Positions 1-9,386 of a DNA stretch of 64,000 nt are shown here, piece after piece. Below the pieces are notes generated by a model. The model was given only the letters and a program-made list of their open reading frames with translations. It was not told the origin of the DNA and did no database searches. Position numbers and translations under genes: made by a program. The DNA is taken from contig JACIXY010000001.1 of the NCBI GenBank assembly GCA_014360195.1, positions 250,989 through 314,988 on the forward strand, given 5' to 3'. This DNA comes from Bacillota bacterium (GTDB taxonomy: Bacteria > Bacillota > SHA-98 > UBA4971). How positions within the stretch are numbered: the first letter of the stretch is position 1; each line of letters begins with the position of its first letter.

Positions 1-51
1 ACCACCGAGGAGAAGCTGGAAGACGCATCGGAGGTGGCGGCAGGTGCTTAA
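1..51 (+). CDS. C-terminal end of upstream gene, probably the ABC ATPase partner (partial)
   Basis: The first 16 codons form an open frame ending in TAA at 49-51, and this overlaps the GTG start of the permease gene by eight bases. The visible tail is acidic and alanine-rich and carries no motif. Position and overlap suggest the ATP-binding subunit (GldA-like) that normally precedes GldF and GldG homologues. That identity is inferred from context only. Confidence 0.5.
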   Translation, partial: TTEEKLEDASEVAAGA

Positions 52-757
52 GACATGGTCGATCTTCAAGCGTGAAGTCGCGGCGTACTTCCTCTCGCCC
101 ATCGCTTACGTTATGGGAGCGGTGTTCCTCGTGCTCTCCGGGTACTTCTTCTCCATCCTCCTCTTCGCGACCAGGACAGCGAGCATGCAAGGGACATTCG
201 GAAACATGGCGGTCACGTTCATCTTCGTGGCCCCGGTGCTCACCATGCGACTCCTTGCCGAGGAGAGGAAGCTCGGCACGGACGAGCTTCTCCTGACTTC
301 CCCCGTGACGATCACCTCGATCGTGGTCGGGAAGTACCTTGCGAGCGTCTTCACTTACCTCGTGTTCCTGGCGGTCACCCTTATCTACCCGGCCATCCTC
401 AGACACTATGGCAGCCCTGACATGGGCCCCATCTACTCCGGCTACCTCGGCATGCTCCTGTTCGGCGCAGCCTGCCTCGCGGCAGGGACTTTCGCATCTG
501 CGCTTACTGAGAATCAAATGGTCGCCGGGATCGTGGGGTTCGGCATCCTTCTTCTCTTCTGGATCCTGGGCTGGGCTAGCGCGGCCGTCACAGGACCCGT
601 CGGGCAAGCGATATCGATGCTATCCATTCTGAAGCACTTCGACGACTTCCAGAAGGGAATCATAGACCTTTCTCACACCTTGTACTATCTCAGCTTCATG
701 TTCGTCTTCCTGTTCCTTGCTGTAAGGACCATCGACTCCAGGAGGTGGAGCGCATGA
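44..757 (+). CDS. ABC transporter permease, GldF-like (ABC-2 type)
   Basis: A 237-residue integral membrane protein with about six hydrophobic segments. Its N-terminus (WSIFKREVAAYFLSPIAYV) and the central AEERKLGTDELLLTSPV stretch are typical of ABC-2 permeases of the GldF/NosY-like group. It should form the membrane channel of an export system energised by the ATPase ending at 51. The GTG start overlaps the previous gene and the stop overlaps the next ATG (ATGA at 754-757), so the three genes are translationally coupled. In Bacteroidota GldF belongs to gliding motility. In Bacillota the homologues have no settled substrate, so only the transporter class is assigned. Confidence 0.85.
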   Translation: MLKTWSIFKREVAAYFLSPIAYVMGAVFLVLSGYFFSILLFATRTASMQGTFGNMAVTFIFVAPVLTMRLLAEERKLGTDELLLTSPVTITSIVVGKYLASVFTYLVFLAVTLIYPAILRHYGSPDMGPIYSGYLGMLLFGAACLAAGTFASALTENQMVAGIVGFGILLLFWILGWASAAVTGPVGQAISMLSILKHFDDFQKGIIDLSHTLYYLSFMFVFLFLAVRTIDSRRWSA

Positions 758-2280
758 GATTTGCGATTCCTCGCGCGTGCCCGGTGCGCAGACTCATGCT
801 GAGCCGCAGGATGCGCTATGGGTCCAATGCTCTGGTGCTGACATGCGCCGTGGTTGCGATAGTTCTCATGGTGAACTTCATCGTGGCGCGTCACCCGGCC
901 AAGCTGGACCTTACGCAAAACAAGATGTACACCCTCTCAGAGGAGACGCGCCAGGTCCTTCGCAAGGTTGACCGGGACATCAAGATAACGGCCTTTTTCC
1001 CTGAGGGGGATGCCATGGGCGAGATGGTGAAGGACCTTCTCAAGGAGTACACGCGGCTGTCGCCCAACATATCCGTGTCGTTCGTCGATCCGGACAAGAA
1101 CCCGTCGCTTGCGAAACGGTACGAGATCACTGCATATGGCACGTCGGTGGTTGAGTCGGGGTCGAAGTCCCGCAAGGTGATGCAGTACGACCTCGTAGAG
1201 TACAGCGGAGAGTCCCAGATGCCGGGGTTCGCAGGAGAGCAAGCGTTCACTCGCGCTATAATCGGCGTGCTTCAGGAAGAGGAGAAGTCCGTCTACTTCC
1301 TCGTGGGTCACGATGAGCGCGACCTCGTGCAGGACTACTGGCAGGCGAGGTCGTTCCTCGAGGGCGAGGGGTACACCACGAAAACTGTCAACCTGGCGAC
1401 CGAAGGCAAGGTCCCCCAGGATGCGGCGCTCCTGGTGATAGCAGGCCCTCAAAAAGACCTTGCGCCGAAAGAGGTCGAGGCGGTCCAGGATTATGTCAAC
1501 CGTGGCGGCAGTGTCATGGTGCTCGCCGAGCCGCTGCGGCAGAAAGGGCAGCTTTCGAACCTCAAGGCCATGGTTGCCAGGTGGGGCGTGGGCATGAACG
1601 ATGATGTGGTCATCGACCCTGCGAGCCATTACTTCCTCGACGCAGGGAGCCCGATTCCCGAGGTGCGGTACCACGACATCACCATGAAACTCGTCACCGA
1701 GAAACTCGGGTGCGTGCTGCCCAGGAGCCGGAGCCTGTATGAGGTGAAGGACACGAGAGACTCTGGCGTTACTCTGACGGCGCTCCTCGAAACCTCCGGC
1801 GAGTCGTGGGGCGAGACGGACCTTACGGCGAAGCGGGTTTTGTTCGACGCGAAGGCTGACATCAAAGGGCCGCTTGTCCTGGCGTACGCTGTCGAGCGCG
1901 CCCTGGAGCCGAAGGCCGAGGCGAAAGAGGCCGGGGAGACGCAGGCAGGCTCGGCAGGCGACAGTGCGAAGGAAACGGCCGGAGCGACGGGCGCAGGCAG
2001 CGCAGGGTCGAGGGCGAGGATGCTCGTGGTGGGCAACGCGAGCTTCCTCGACAACGACGTGGTGACGTTCCAGGGGAACATCGACTTCTTCATGAACTCC
2101 GTGGGCTGGCTCGTGGGCAAGGAGGAATCCATCACCATTCGGGCCAAGTCCCCGAGCTTCAGCCGGGTGTACCTCACGGGCCAGCAGGCAAGCCTCGTGT
2201 TCTACTCCACGGTTGTCGGGCTGCCGCTGCTGTTTGTGCTGGTGGGTGGCGGTATCTGGCTGAGGAGGCGTAACCTATGA
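754..2280 (+). CDS. GldG-like ABC-type auxiliary transport protein
   Basis: 508 residues. An N-terminal membrane anchor (about residues 23-45) is followed by the conserved DLTQNKMYTLSEET block of GldG/IflG proteins. A large extracytoplasmic domain and a C-terminal membrane segment with a basic end (GGGIWLRRRNL) complete the protein. A low-complexity Ala/Glu/Gly stretch lies near residues 387-425. ATG 754 was chosen because it overlaps the preceding stop and has the strong ribosome site GGAGGTGGAG; a start nine bases earlier would lack this. Members of this family work with GldF-type permeases, probably as an extracytoplasmic subunit. The cargo is unknown. Confidence 0.8.
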   Translation: MRFAIPRACPVRRLMLSRRMRYGSNALVLTCAVVAIVLMVNFIVARHPAKLDLTQNKMYTLSEETRQVLRKVDRDIKITAFFPEGDAMGEMVKDLLKEYTRLSPNISVSFVDPDKNPSLAKRYEITAYGTSVVESGSKSRKVMQYDLVEYSGESQMPGFAGEQAFTRAIIGVLQEEEKSVYFLVGHDERDLVQDYWQARSFLEGEGYTTKTVNLATEGKVPQDAALLVIAGPQKDLAPKEVEAVQDYVNRGGSVMVLAEPLRQKGQLSNLKAMVARWGVGMNDDVVIDPASHYFLDAGSPIPEVRYHDITMKLVTEKLGCVLPRSRSLYEVKDTRDSGVTLTALLETSGESWGETDLTAKRVLFDAKADIKGPLVLAYAVERALEPKAEAKEAGETQAGSAGDSAKETAGATGAGSAGSRARMLVVGNASFLDNDVVTFQGNIDFFMNSVGWLVGKEESITIRAKSPSFSRVYLTGQQASLVFYSTVVGLPLLFVLVGGGIWLRRRNL

Positions 2281-3743
2281 AGAAGTTCGCGAGCACTTTC
2301 GTCGCCCTTGCGGTGCTGGTGGTCCTTGGGGCGTACATCGTTTTCATAGAAGGTGTGAGGCCCCCGGACAAAGACGCCGGCAAGGTCCTCATCAATGTGC
2401 CGGCTGATGACGTTACGCACGTGGCCATAGAACAGGCGTCGGGCCGGGTGGAGGTCGCAAGGAGCACCGGCGACGGCGAGGGCAAGTGGGGGATCACGTT
2501 TCCCAGGCCCGTTGCGGCGAGCGAGGCCGCGGTCAAGGCTCTCGTCGATGCCGCTTCGAAGCTGAAGTGCGAGAAGAAGGTGACGGAGAGCGCTGGTGCC
2601 GGTGATCTCGAGGCCTTCGGGCTCGAATCCCCGTGGCTCAAGGTCACCATTGATACAAAGCAGGGGAAAAAGACCATCCTCGTGGGGGCGGAGACGCCTG
2701 TCGGAAGCGCGCGCTACGCAAAGCTGGCCGACTCCGACCCGGTCTACACCCTCGCATCGAGCACCGTGTCGGCCCTTGCCAAGAGCCTCGACGATCTCCG
2801 CGAGCGGGAGATCTTCGGGGTTTCGAGCGATTCTGTGACCGCCCTCCGCCTCGTGGCGCCTGGGGGACTGGATATCAGGCTGGAGAAGAAGGACGAGGCG
2901 GAAGGCGAGTGGCGCATCGTCCACCCATTCAACGACGAGGCCGACAGGTGGAAGGTGAGCGACCTCGTGTGGGACCTTACCGGTCTTACCGTTAGCGAGT
3001 TCGTTGACGACGACGGCAAAGACCTCGCGCGGTGGGGGCTCGACCGCCCGAGGTTGCGCGTGGACGCTCACAGCTCCGAGCGACCCTCGCCGCTTGAGCT
3101 TTTCGTGGGCGCTCCCGGCCCGGACGGCAAGGGCTTCTACGTGCGCACTTCCGACTCACCCTCAGTGTACCTGGTCAACCCGGCCGCGTTCTCGCCTCTT
3201 GAAACCGGGGCGCTTGACCTCGTGAAGAAGGAACTCATCTCGTGGAACGACGACGACCTGATACGCGTCACCTGCGTGGACCAGGGCAAAGCCGTGGCCT
3301 TTCTGAGAGACGGCAAGGAGTGGAAGACCGTGCCGCCTGACCTGGGTACCGGGACGGCAGCCGGACTCCTGCCCCGCGGCACGCCCGCGCCGCAGGCGCC
3401 TGAGGTCGTCAAGGAGGGCGAGAAGTGGCAGCTCAAAGCGGGCGAAAAGAGGTATTCGTCGGAGGACATGGGCAAGCTCTGGTCAGCCCTGCGCGATGTC
3501 ACCGTGGCGACGGTGGTGCAGGGCGCGGTGGCCGGGGCCGACGATGCGCGCTACGGCCTCGACCGGCCGCGGGCTCGGGTGGAGCTCGACCTCGGTGACG
3601 GCAAGGTCCTCGAGCTTAGGATAGGGGGAAGGGCCGACCGGGGTGAGGGATATTACGCGACCGCGACCGGCAGAGGCCTCGTATATGTTGTCGAGGAGAA
3701 GAAGGTGCAGGCGCTGGAAAGCGCGGTCAGCGCGTTCTTCTAA
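2277..3743 (+). CDS. DUF4340 domain-containing envelope protein
   Basis: 488 residues with a single N-terminal signal or anchor helix (residues 5-22), followed by repeated soluble modules containing the paired pattern of short beta strands and the phrase 'YGLDRPRARVELDLGDG' seen in DUF4340 proteins. It overlaps gldG by ATGA and is the last gene of the export operon. DUF4340 proteins often follow GldF/GldG-like transporters and are assumed to act at the outer face of the membrane. Its stop codon TAA (3741-3743) is formed by the first bases of the dispersed repeat that starts at 3740, so the original C-terminus may have been slightly different. Confidence 0.8.
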   Translation: MKKFASTFVALAVLVVLGAYIVFIEGVRPPDKDAGKVLINVPADDVTHVAIEQASGRVEVARSTGDGEGKWGITFPRPVAASEAAVKALVDAASKLKCEKKVTESAGAGDLEAFGLESPWLKVTIDTKQGKKTILVGAETPVGSARYAKLADSDPVYTLASSTVSALAKSLDDLREREIFGVSSDSVTALRLVAPGGLDIRLEKKDEAEGEWRIVHPFNDEADRWKVSDLVWDLTGLTVSEFVDDDGKDLARWGLDRPRLRVDAHSSERPSPLELFVGAPGPDGKGFYVRTSDSPSVYLVNPAAFSPLETGALDLVKKELISWNDDDLIRVTCVDQGKAVAFLRDGKEWKTVPPDLGTGTAAGLLPRGTPAPQAPEVVKEGEKWQLKAGEKRYSSEDMGKLWSALRDVTVATVVQGAVAGADDARYGLDRPRARVELDLGDGKVLELRIGGRADRGEGYYATATGRGLVYVVEEKKVQALESAVSAFF

Positions 3744-3939
3744 GTGAGGGTGCATTAGTCCTCGCTCCTCTTCCAGTAGTTGCCGGGTTGCCGGTGTTGC
3801 ACTCGGGGACGGCGCCCCAAGCGGGGCACGCTTCGCCAAAATCCGGCGCGTCCGGCTAGGCAGCCGGATTTTGACACCCCTCGTGCAATCACCGGCAACC
3901 CCTCCCAAAAGTCGGGACCATTTTTGCACCCCCACTTAG
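3740..3939 (-). repeat. Dispersed structured repeat, full copy 1 (reverse orientation)
   Basis: A 200 bp copy bounded by CTAAGTGAGGGTGC and the complementary end GCACCCCCACTTAG. On the minus strand it reads: an end-proximal arm with CTCCC/GGGAG, a stem beginning GGTTGCCGGTG, TTGCAC-GA-GGGG, a hairpin around AATCCGG, a hairpin GCCCCGCTTGGGGC, then CCCC-GA-GTGCAA and CACCGGCAACC. It contains no gene. It begins on the C before the stop codon of the DUF4340 gene. No clear target-site duplication is visible. Confidence 0.9.
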
Positions 3940-3981
3940 GTGTACCTGTGACGCTCCTTGTGCCATGCCCACGGAATCCGC

Positions 3982-4010
3982 GGCCCGCTGCGACGTGCGG
4001 CGGGCCTCAA
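3982..4010 (+). terminator. Hairpin, possible weak terminator
   Basis: GGCCCGC (3982-3988) pairs with GCGGGCC (4000-4006) around an 11-base loop and is followed by TCAAGTTTT. The T-run is short and delayed, so termination is uncertain. It lies between the export operon and the metallo-hydrolase gene. The rest of the 3744-4113 gap holds only the repeat and the leader of the next gene. Confidence 0.35.
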
Positions 4011-4113
4011 GTTTTGCGCACGTATAGAGGACTTCGGGATCCGGGCGGTGAATTACTATAAGTTAGCTAACGCAAGAGGGTGAGCCACCACCGGAGAGGC
4101 AGGAGGCTGGCAC

Positions 4114-5076
4114 ATGAGCGCCACCATGTTCACCGAGGGCATCTTGACGGGCGTTCGGTCGTACTGCAACCGGGGTCCCGCGATCCATCCCAGGCGGGCA
4201 AGGCGCGCGGGCGCGGCGGGCGTCTTGATCGCCGCGATCTTTGTGGCGCTTGTGCTGTTGGTTCCGCTGACGGGAGCGGACGCCGCCAGTCCTGGAAGCG
4301 GGGGCGCTCATCTCGCGGTCCACTTCATTGACGTGGGCCAGGGCGACTCCATCCTTGTTCAGGCTCCGTCCGGGAAGACGATGCTCGTCGACGGCGGTCC
4401 GGCCGACGCGTCCGGCCGGCTCGTCGCCTACCTGAAGGCGCAGAACGTCTCGAGGATCGACGTGCTGGTGGCCACGCACCCTCATGCGGACCATATCGGC
4501 GGGCTCATCGAGGTGCTCCGCACCTTCGTGGTGGGCCTCGTGGTGGACTCGGGAAAGGTCCATACGACGGCCACGTACGAGCGATTCCTTACCCTTATCG
4601 ATCAAAAGAACATCAGGTTCCGCCTGGGAAGAGCGGGGGACAGCATAGATCTTGGCCCCGGCCTCGACGTGAGGATCCTTCACCCGTCCGAGCCGCTTCC
4701 TGAGAACATGAACGACTGCTCCGTCGTCATCAGGCTGCAGTACGGCAAGGTTGGCTTCCTCTTCACGGGCGATGCGGAGAGGGAGGCAGAGAACGCGATA
4801 CTGAAGAGCGGAGCGGACCTTCACGCGACTGTCCTGAAGGTCGCCCATCACGGGAGCAGGACCTCGTCGAGCCCATGGTTTCTCAAAGCAGTGGAGCCCG
4901 CCGTCGCGGTGATCCTCGTGGGAGCAGGCAACTCTTACGGTCATCCTCACCGGATAACCCTTCTGAACCTGGCGGGTTACGTGGACAGGGTCTACCGCAC
5001 CGACGTGGACGGCGACGTGGTTGTGATCACAGATGGGACCACGTTTCGGGTGGACACTGCGCGCGGCAAGCCCTGA
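4114..5076 (+). CDS. ComEC/Rec2-like metallo-beta-lactamase-fold hydrolase
   Basis: 320 residues. A hydrophobic N-terminal segment (about residues 33-54, preceded by arginines) acts as signal peptide or anchor. The metallo-hydrolase domain follows, with VHFIDVGQGDSILVQ, the metal site THPHADHIGG, and later FLFTGDAE and KVAHHGSRTSSS. This is the stand-alone version of the ComEC hydrolase domain without the competence channel, so it is an exported hydrolase, possibly acting on phosphodiesters or nucleic acid outside the membrane. The ATG has a clear AGGAGG eight bases upstream. It stands between the repeat and tldD and may be monocistronic. Confidence 0.85.
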   Translation: MSATMFTEGILTGVRSYCNRGPAIHPRRARRAGAAGVLIAAIFVALVLLVPLTGADAASPGSGGAHLAVHFIDVGQGDSILVQAPSGKTMLVDGGPADASGRLVAYLKAQNVSRIDVLVATHPHADHIGGLIEVLRTFVVGLVVDSGKVHTTATYERFLTLIDQKNIRFRLGRAGDSIDLGPGLDVRILHPSEPLPENMNDCSVVIRLQYGKVGFLFTGDAEREAENAILKSGADLHATVLKVAHHGSRTSSSPWFLKAVEPAVAVILVGAGNSYGHPHRITLLNLAGYVDRVYRTDVDGDVVVITDGTTFRVDTARGKP

Positions 5077-5098
5077 CCGCAAGGAGGAGTTTCGGTCC

Positions 5099-6520
5099 AT
5101 GAGCGAAACATATATACGATCAACGAAGAGGGAAGGTGACGGGATGCTCGACCTACTGAAGTTGGCTGTGACAGAGGCGCCAGGGTACGCGGAGATCCGA
5201 TATCACCGACGCCTCCAGACGGCCATCGACGCCCGCAACGGCGCGCTGAAGCGCGTGGAGCGGCGCACGCTCGCAGGCGCGGGAGTGCGGTGTCTCGTGG
5301 ATGGGTCCTGGGGCTTTGTGTCGACGACCGACGTAACTCGGGAGGGGTTGCGGAGGGCCATCGCCGAGGCTTCCGATGCAGCCAGAGCAGGTGCCCGCCT
5401 GCGGCGTGAGAAGGCGAGGCTTGCCCCGGCTCGCCTTGGGAAAGGGGAGTTCATCTACCAGACCTGTGACGACGAGCCAGATATCGCCGCGAAGATCGAA
5501 GTTGTTCTGGGGGCGGAGAGGCGCATGCGCGCCTCGTCGCCGCTTGTGGTGGGGAGCATTGTGATCTACACCGAGTATGCGGATGAGAAGTACATTGTGA
5601 CCTCTGACGGTGCGGAGGCGCACATTGTGGACCGCAAGCCCAGCTTCCACGTGTTCGCCACGGTCGGGCGGGGGGAGGAGCGCGAGACTGGCGCGAAGGG
5701 ATGGGGGGTCACCGGCGGCTGGCATGACCTCATGAGAAAGCGCGACCTCAACAAAATGGTTGACGAGGCCGTCAACCTCGCTGTAAGGAAACTCGACGCA
5801 GGCTATGCCAAGGGCGGGCAGTACACTGTCATCCTGGACCCGCAGCTCGTGGGTGTCCTGTCCCACGAGGCGATAGGTCATACGGTGGAGGCTGACTTCG
5901 TGCAGAGCGGGTCTGTAGTAAAGGACAAGATCGGCGAGAAGGTCGCATCCGATCTCGTGACGCTGGTGGATGACGGCACGATGCGGGGCGCAGCCGGCAT
6001 GGTGCTCGTGGACGACGAGGGTGTGCTGGGCGAGCGGACGGTAATCATCGACAAGGGAGTGCTTCGTAACTACCTCCACAGCCGCGAGTCTGCGGCGGCG
6101 TTCGACACGGTGCCTCGTGGCAACGCGCGGGCGTTCACTTATCGCGATGAGCCGATCATACGAATGACCAACACGTTCATCCTTCCGGGCGATTCGAAGC
6201 TTGAGGACATGATCGCGGGTATCGAGGACGGCTTCTTCCTCAAGGAAATGGGTCAGGGAGGCCAGGCGGACGCCACTGCCGAGTTCATGTTCGGGATCTC
6301 GGAGGCGTACAGGATCACGCATGGCAAGATCGGCGAGCTTGTCAAGGGTATAACCATCTCCGGCCAGGCGTTCGAGGTGCTGAAGAGCGTGGATGCGGTC
6401 TCCAGCGACTTCGAGCTCGACCTGGGTTCGGGTCACTGCGGCAAGTGGCAGCCTGCTAAGGTCGATGCAGGCGGGCCGTACGTGCGGTGCCGGGTGACCA
6501 TCGGCGGACGCCATGAGTGA
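5099..6520 (+). CDS. tldD: TldD, metalloprotease subunit of the TldD/TldE complex
   Basis: 473 residues from ATG 5099, selected for its AAGGAGGAG ribosome site; an internal ATG at 5144 is a possible alternative. The zinc-protease motif HEAIGH sits in VLSHEAIGHTVEADF, and the flanking glycine-rich beta segments match TldD. In characterised systems TldD/TldE (PmbA) is a cytoplasmic heterodimer that trims peptides, for example in microcin maturation or degradation of unfolded peptides. The partner gene follows immediately, with start codons overlapping or just after the stop. The local substrate is unknown, and no RiPP precursor is visible nearby. Confidence 0.92.
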   Translation: MSETYIRSTKREGDGMLDLLKLAVTEAPGYAEIRYHRRLQTAIDARNGALKRVERRTLAGAGVRCLVDGSWGFVSTTDVTREGLRRAIAEASDAARAGARLRREKARLAPARLGKGEFIYQTCDDEPDIAAKIEVVLGAERRMRASSPLVVGSIVIYTEYADEKYIVTSDGAEAHIVDRKPSFHVFATVGRGEERETGAKGWGVTGGWHDLMRKRDLNKMVDEAVNLAVRKLDAGYAKGGQYTVILDPQLVGVLSHEAIGHTVEADFVQSGSVVKDKIGEKVASDLVTLVDDGTMRGAAGMVLVDDEGVLGERTVIIDKGVLRNYLHSRESAAAFDTVPRGNARAFTYRDEPIIRMTNTFILPGDSKLEDMIAGIEDGFFLKEMGQGGQADATAEFMFGISEAYRITHGKIGELVKGITISGQAFEVLKSVDAVSSDFELDLGSGHCGKWQPAKVDAGGPYVRCRVTIGGRHE

Positions 6521-6533
6521 GGGAGGGCGTGGC

Positions 6534-7868
6534 ATGAAGAGCCTGGAACTTTGCGATGAACTGGTGCGGCGTGCAAAGGCGATGGGGGCGGACGAAGCCG
6601 AGGTTTACTACCTCAGGACGCGCAAGCTCGAGGCGGTCTTCGAGAAGAACGACCTCCAGGTGCCAAAGGGCGACACCTACGAGGGGGTCGGTGTACGCGT
6701 GATCCGCGGCGCAAGGCAGGGATTCGCCGCAACGAACGTGCTGACGGACGAGGCGACGGGCGACACCATCGGAGCTGCGCTTGCCATAGCGGCGGCATCG
6801 CCGGAGGACCCGAACCACGTTCTTCCGGAGCCGTCGGAGGCGAGGCCAGTCCCCGGGCTCTACGACGAGAGGGCCGAGGCCCTTGCCCTCGATGACGCGC
6901 TGGACCTCGGGCGCAGGTTCGTGGAGGCGGCGAGGGGATACGACAGTCGGGTCACCATTGACTCTGCCAGCTTCGTCGTGCAGATCGGTGAGCGCGCCAT
7001 CGTGAACTCGCGGGGCGTGCGCCTATCGGAGAAGGGGAGCAGTTTCTCATGCGTGGGCATGGGATTCGCCCGCGACGGCGACGACGTCTCGTCGTTCGAC
7101 GTGGAGTACTCGGGATCATGCGCGCTCGCTGACATAGATCCGGAGGCAAGCGGGCGGCGTCTCGCCGAGAAAGTGGTGAAGGCCCTCGGAGCCAAGACCA
7201 TCCCGAGCTTCAAGGGGGCTGTGATAATCACGCCTTATGCCGGCGTCGAGCTCATCGCCCAGCCCATCGCGTTTTCGGCAAGTGCCGAGAACGTCCAGAA
7301 CGGAAGGTCGCGGTGGAAGGGGAAGCTCGGGGCGAGCGTGGCGTCGGAGCTTCTCACTGTAACTGACGATCCGCGTATCCCTGCAGGCGTAGGGTCGACT
7401 TCGTTCGACCGCGAGGGCGTGCCGCCCGAGCCTCTCGAGATTATCAGAGGCGGGGTGCTTGGCCACTATCTTTACAACTGCTACACTGCGCGCAAGGACG
7501 GGGTGCGGTCTAACGGGCGTGCGGTCGGAAGCGACCAGACGACGCCCGGAATCGGCACCACCAACCTCATCGTCGCGCGCGGCGCAACCCCCCTTGATGA
7601 GATGATCCGGAACATTCCGAAGGGCCTCATAGTCAACAGGTTCTCGGGCAACCTCGACCCCGTCAGCGGCGACTTCTCAGGCGTGGTCAAGGGCGGCCAC
7701 TACATCGAGAATGGCGAGATCACAAAGCCGGTCAAAGAGGTGATGATCGCAGGAAACATCTACGAACTGTTCGCACACATAGTAGCCGTATCAAGAGAAG
7801 CAGTAACCATCGGCGACATGAGGCTGCCTTACGTCCAGCTCGAAGGTGTGTCCGTGACGGGCAAGTGA
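6534..7868 (+). CDS. pmbA: TldE/PmbA, non-catalytic partner of TldD
   Basis: 444 residues from ATG 6534, which follows GGGAGGG; an upstream ATG at 6513 overlaps the tldD stop and is possible. It shares the TldD/PmbA fold but lacks the HExxxH zinc motif, as expected for TldE. Family segments include YNCYTARKDG, GTTNLIVARG and a C-terminal GDMRLPYVQLEGVSVTGK. It should assemble with TldD as a heterodimer that forms a tunnel for unfolded peptides. Confidence 0.9.
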   Translation: MKSLELCDELVRRAKAMGADEAEVYYLRTRKLEAVFEKNDLQVPKGDTYEGVGVRVIRGARQGFAATNVLTDEATGDTIGAALAIAAASPEDPNHVLPEPSEARPVPGLYDERAEALALDDALDLGRRFVEAARGYDSRVTIDSASFVVQIGERAIVNSRGVRLSEKGSSFSCVGMGFARDGDDVSSFDVEYSGSCALADIDPEASGRRLAEKVVKALGAKTIPSFKGAVIITPYAGVELIAQPIAFSASAENVQNGRSRWKGKLGASVASELLTVTDDPRIPAGVGSTSFDREGVPPEPLEIIRGGVLGHYLYNCYTARKDGVRSNGRAVGSDQTTPGIGTTNLIVARGATPLDEMIRNIPKGLIVNRFSGNLDPVSGDFSGVVKGGHYIENGEITKPVKEVMIAGNIYELFAHIVAVSREAVTIGDMRLPYVQLEGVSVTGK

Positions 7869-7947
7869 GGGCGGGCGCTCCCCTTGCAAGCACCCAACAG
7901 GGAGGGGATGAGGGGTAGCCGGATTTGGACGGATTGGAGGCGATCGT

Positions 7948-8808
7948 ATGGGTTGCAATGGGTTACGGGAGGTCCATGTATCGGACGTCACAGCTGCCAT
8001 CAAGAAGCTGTGTGTCAGCGCGAACTGCAACGTTCCGCGCGAGACCATAGGTGCGCTCGAACGCGCTGTGGAGACGGAGGAGTCCCCGGTGGGCAGGGAG
8101 GTTCTCAAGCAGATCCTCGAGAACCACCGGATCGCGCGGGAAGAAGGAGTCCCTGCGTGCCAGGACACAGGGGTGGCGATGGTCTTTGTTGAAGTAGGGC
8201 AGGATGTCCACTTCGTCGGCGGCGACCTCTACGCGGCCATCAACGAGGGCGTGAGACAGGGCTACACCGAAGGGTACCTTCGCAAGTCGCTTGTAAACGA
8301 CCCCCTTTTCAAAAGGGTGAACACCGGGGACAACACGCCTGCCATGATCTATGTAGATATTGTTCCCGGCACGGATGTCAAGATAACGGTGGCGCCCAAG
8401 GGCGGCGGCGCGGAGAACATGAGCGGCATCGCCATGCTGGCGCCAGCGGCTGGGGTGGAGGGCGTGAAGAAGTTCGTCGTGGAGCGTGTCCAGAAGGCCG
8501 GCTCTAACCCCTGCCCCCCGGTGGTGGTCGGGGTCGGGATCGGAGGGACCTTCGACCGGGTGGCGCTCCTCGCCAAGAAGGCGCTCCTGCGCCCTGTGGG
8601 GTCCCACAACCCTGACCCGGCATACGCGAAGTTGGAAGAGGAACTCCTCGCAGAGATCAACAAGCTCGGCATCGGGCCGCAGGGGTTTGGCGGGAGGACC
8701 ACGGCGCTCGCCGTGAACATCGAGTATGCGCCCTGCCACATCGCGAGCATGCCCGTGGCGGTGAACCTCAACTGCCACGTCGGCCCGCACGAAACCGTTG
8801 TGCTCTGA
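7948..8808 (+). CDS. Class I fumarate hydratase, alpha (N-terminal) subunit
   Basis: 286 residues, TtdA/FumA-alpha family. The protein carries three conserved cysteines for the [4Fe-4S] cluster region: GVPACQDTGVAMVF, KAGSNPCPPVVVGVGIGG and EYAPCHIASMPVAVN. This oxygen-sensitive hydro-lyase interconverts fumarate and malate with the beta subunit encoded 26 bases downstream. TTGGAGGCG precedes the ATG. Two-gene class I fumarases are typical of strict anaerobes and archaea. L-tartrate dehydratase uses the same architecture, so the exact substrate is inferred. Confidence 0.9.
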   Translation: MGCNGLREVHVSDVTAAIKKLCVSANCNVPRETIGALERAVETEESPVGREVLKQILENHRIAREEGVPACQDTGVAMVFVEVGQDVHFVGGDLYAAINEGVRQGYTEGYLRKSLVNDPLFKRVNTGDNTPAMIYVDIVPGTDVKITVAPKGGGAENMSGIAMLAPAAGVEGVKKFVVERVQKAGSNPCPPVVVGVGIGGTFDRVALLAKKALLRPVGSHNPDPAYAKLEEELLAEINKLGIGPQGFGGRTTALAVNIEYAPCHIASMPVAVNLNCHVGPHETVVL

Positions 8809-8834
8809 GCGTCTAGCTGAAGGAGGCATCACAG

Positions 8835-9386
8835 GTGGCCATCGAGATATCTACTCCGCTCACTGATGAAGTCGTTGCCCGGCTCAAGGCCGGCGACAAC
8901 GTGAGGATATCGGGAATCCTGTACACGGCGCGGGATGCTGCGCATAAGAGGCTGGTGGCGCTGCTTGCCGAGGGGAAAGAGCTCCCCATGGATATCCGGG
9001 GGCAGATCGTATACTATGTCGGTCCGACACCGGCGCGCCCCGGCCGGGCCATCGGCTCAGCAGGGCCGACCACCAGTTACAGGATGGATTCGTATGCCCC
9101 GGTTCTGATGGAGCACGGGCTCAAGGGAATGATCGGGAAGGGAAGCCGTTCCCAAGACGTGAGAGATGCCATGGTGAGATTCAAGGCGGTGTACTTCGCT
9201 GCCATCGGCGGCGCCGGCGCGCTCCTCGCGAAGTGTGTGAAGGCATCGGAGCTTGTGGCGTACGAAGACCTCGGTCCCGAGGCTATCAGGAAGCTCACGG
9301 TGGAAGGCTTCCCGGCCGTCGTGGTGAACGACATATATGGAAACGATCTCTACGAAGAGGGCGTGCGCAAGTACCGTGTGAGCTAA
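8835..9386 (+). CDS. Class I fumarate hydratase, beta (C-terminal) subunit
   Basis: 183 residues starting at GTG behind AAGGAGG. Diagnostic segments are YVGPTPARPGRAIGSAGPTT, the substrate-binding KGMIGKGSRS and AAIGGAGALLAKC. It pairs with the alpha subunit encoded just upstream to form the complete hydro-lyase, and the two genes clearly form one operon. Its GPTTSYRMDSYAP stretch is common to fumarase and tartrate dehydratase beta chains. Confidence 0.9.
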   Translation: MAIEISTPLTDEVVARLKAGDNVRISGILYTARDAAHKRLVALLAEGKELPMDIRGQIVYYVGPTPARPGRAIGSAGPTTSYRMDSYAPVLMEHGLKGMIGKGSRSQDVRDAMVRFKAVYFAAIGGAGALLAKCVKASELVAYEDLGPEAIRKLTVEGFPAVVVNDIYGNDLYEEGVRKYRVS

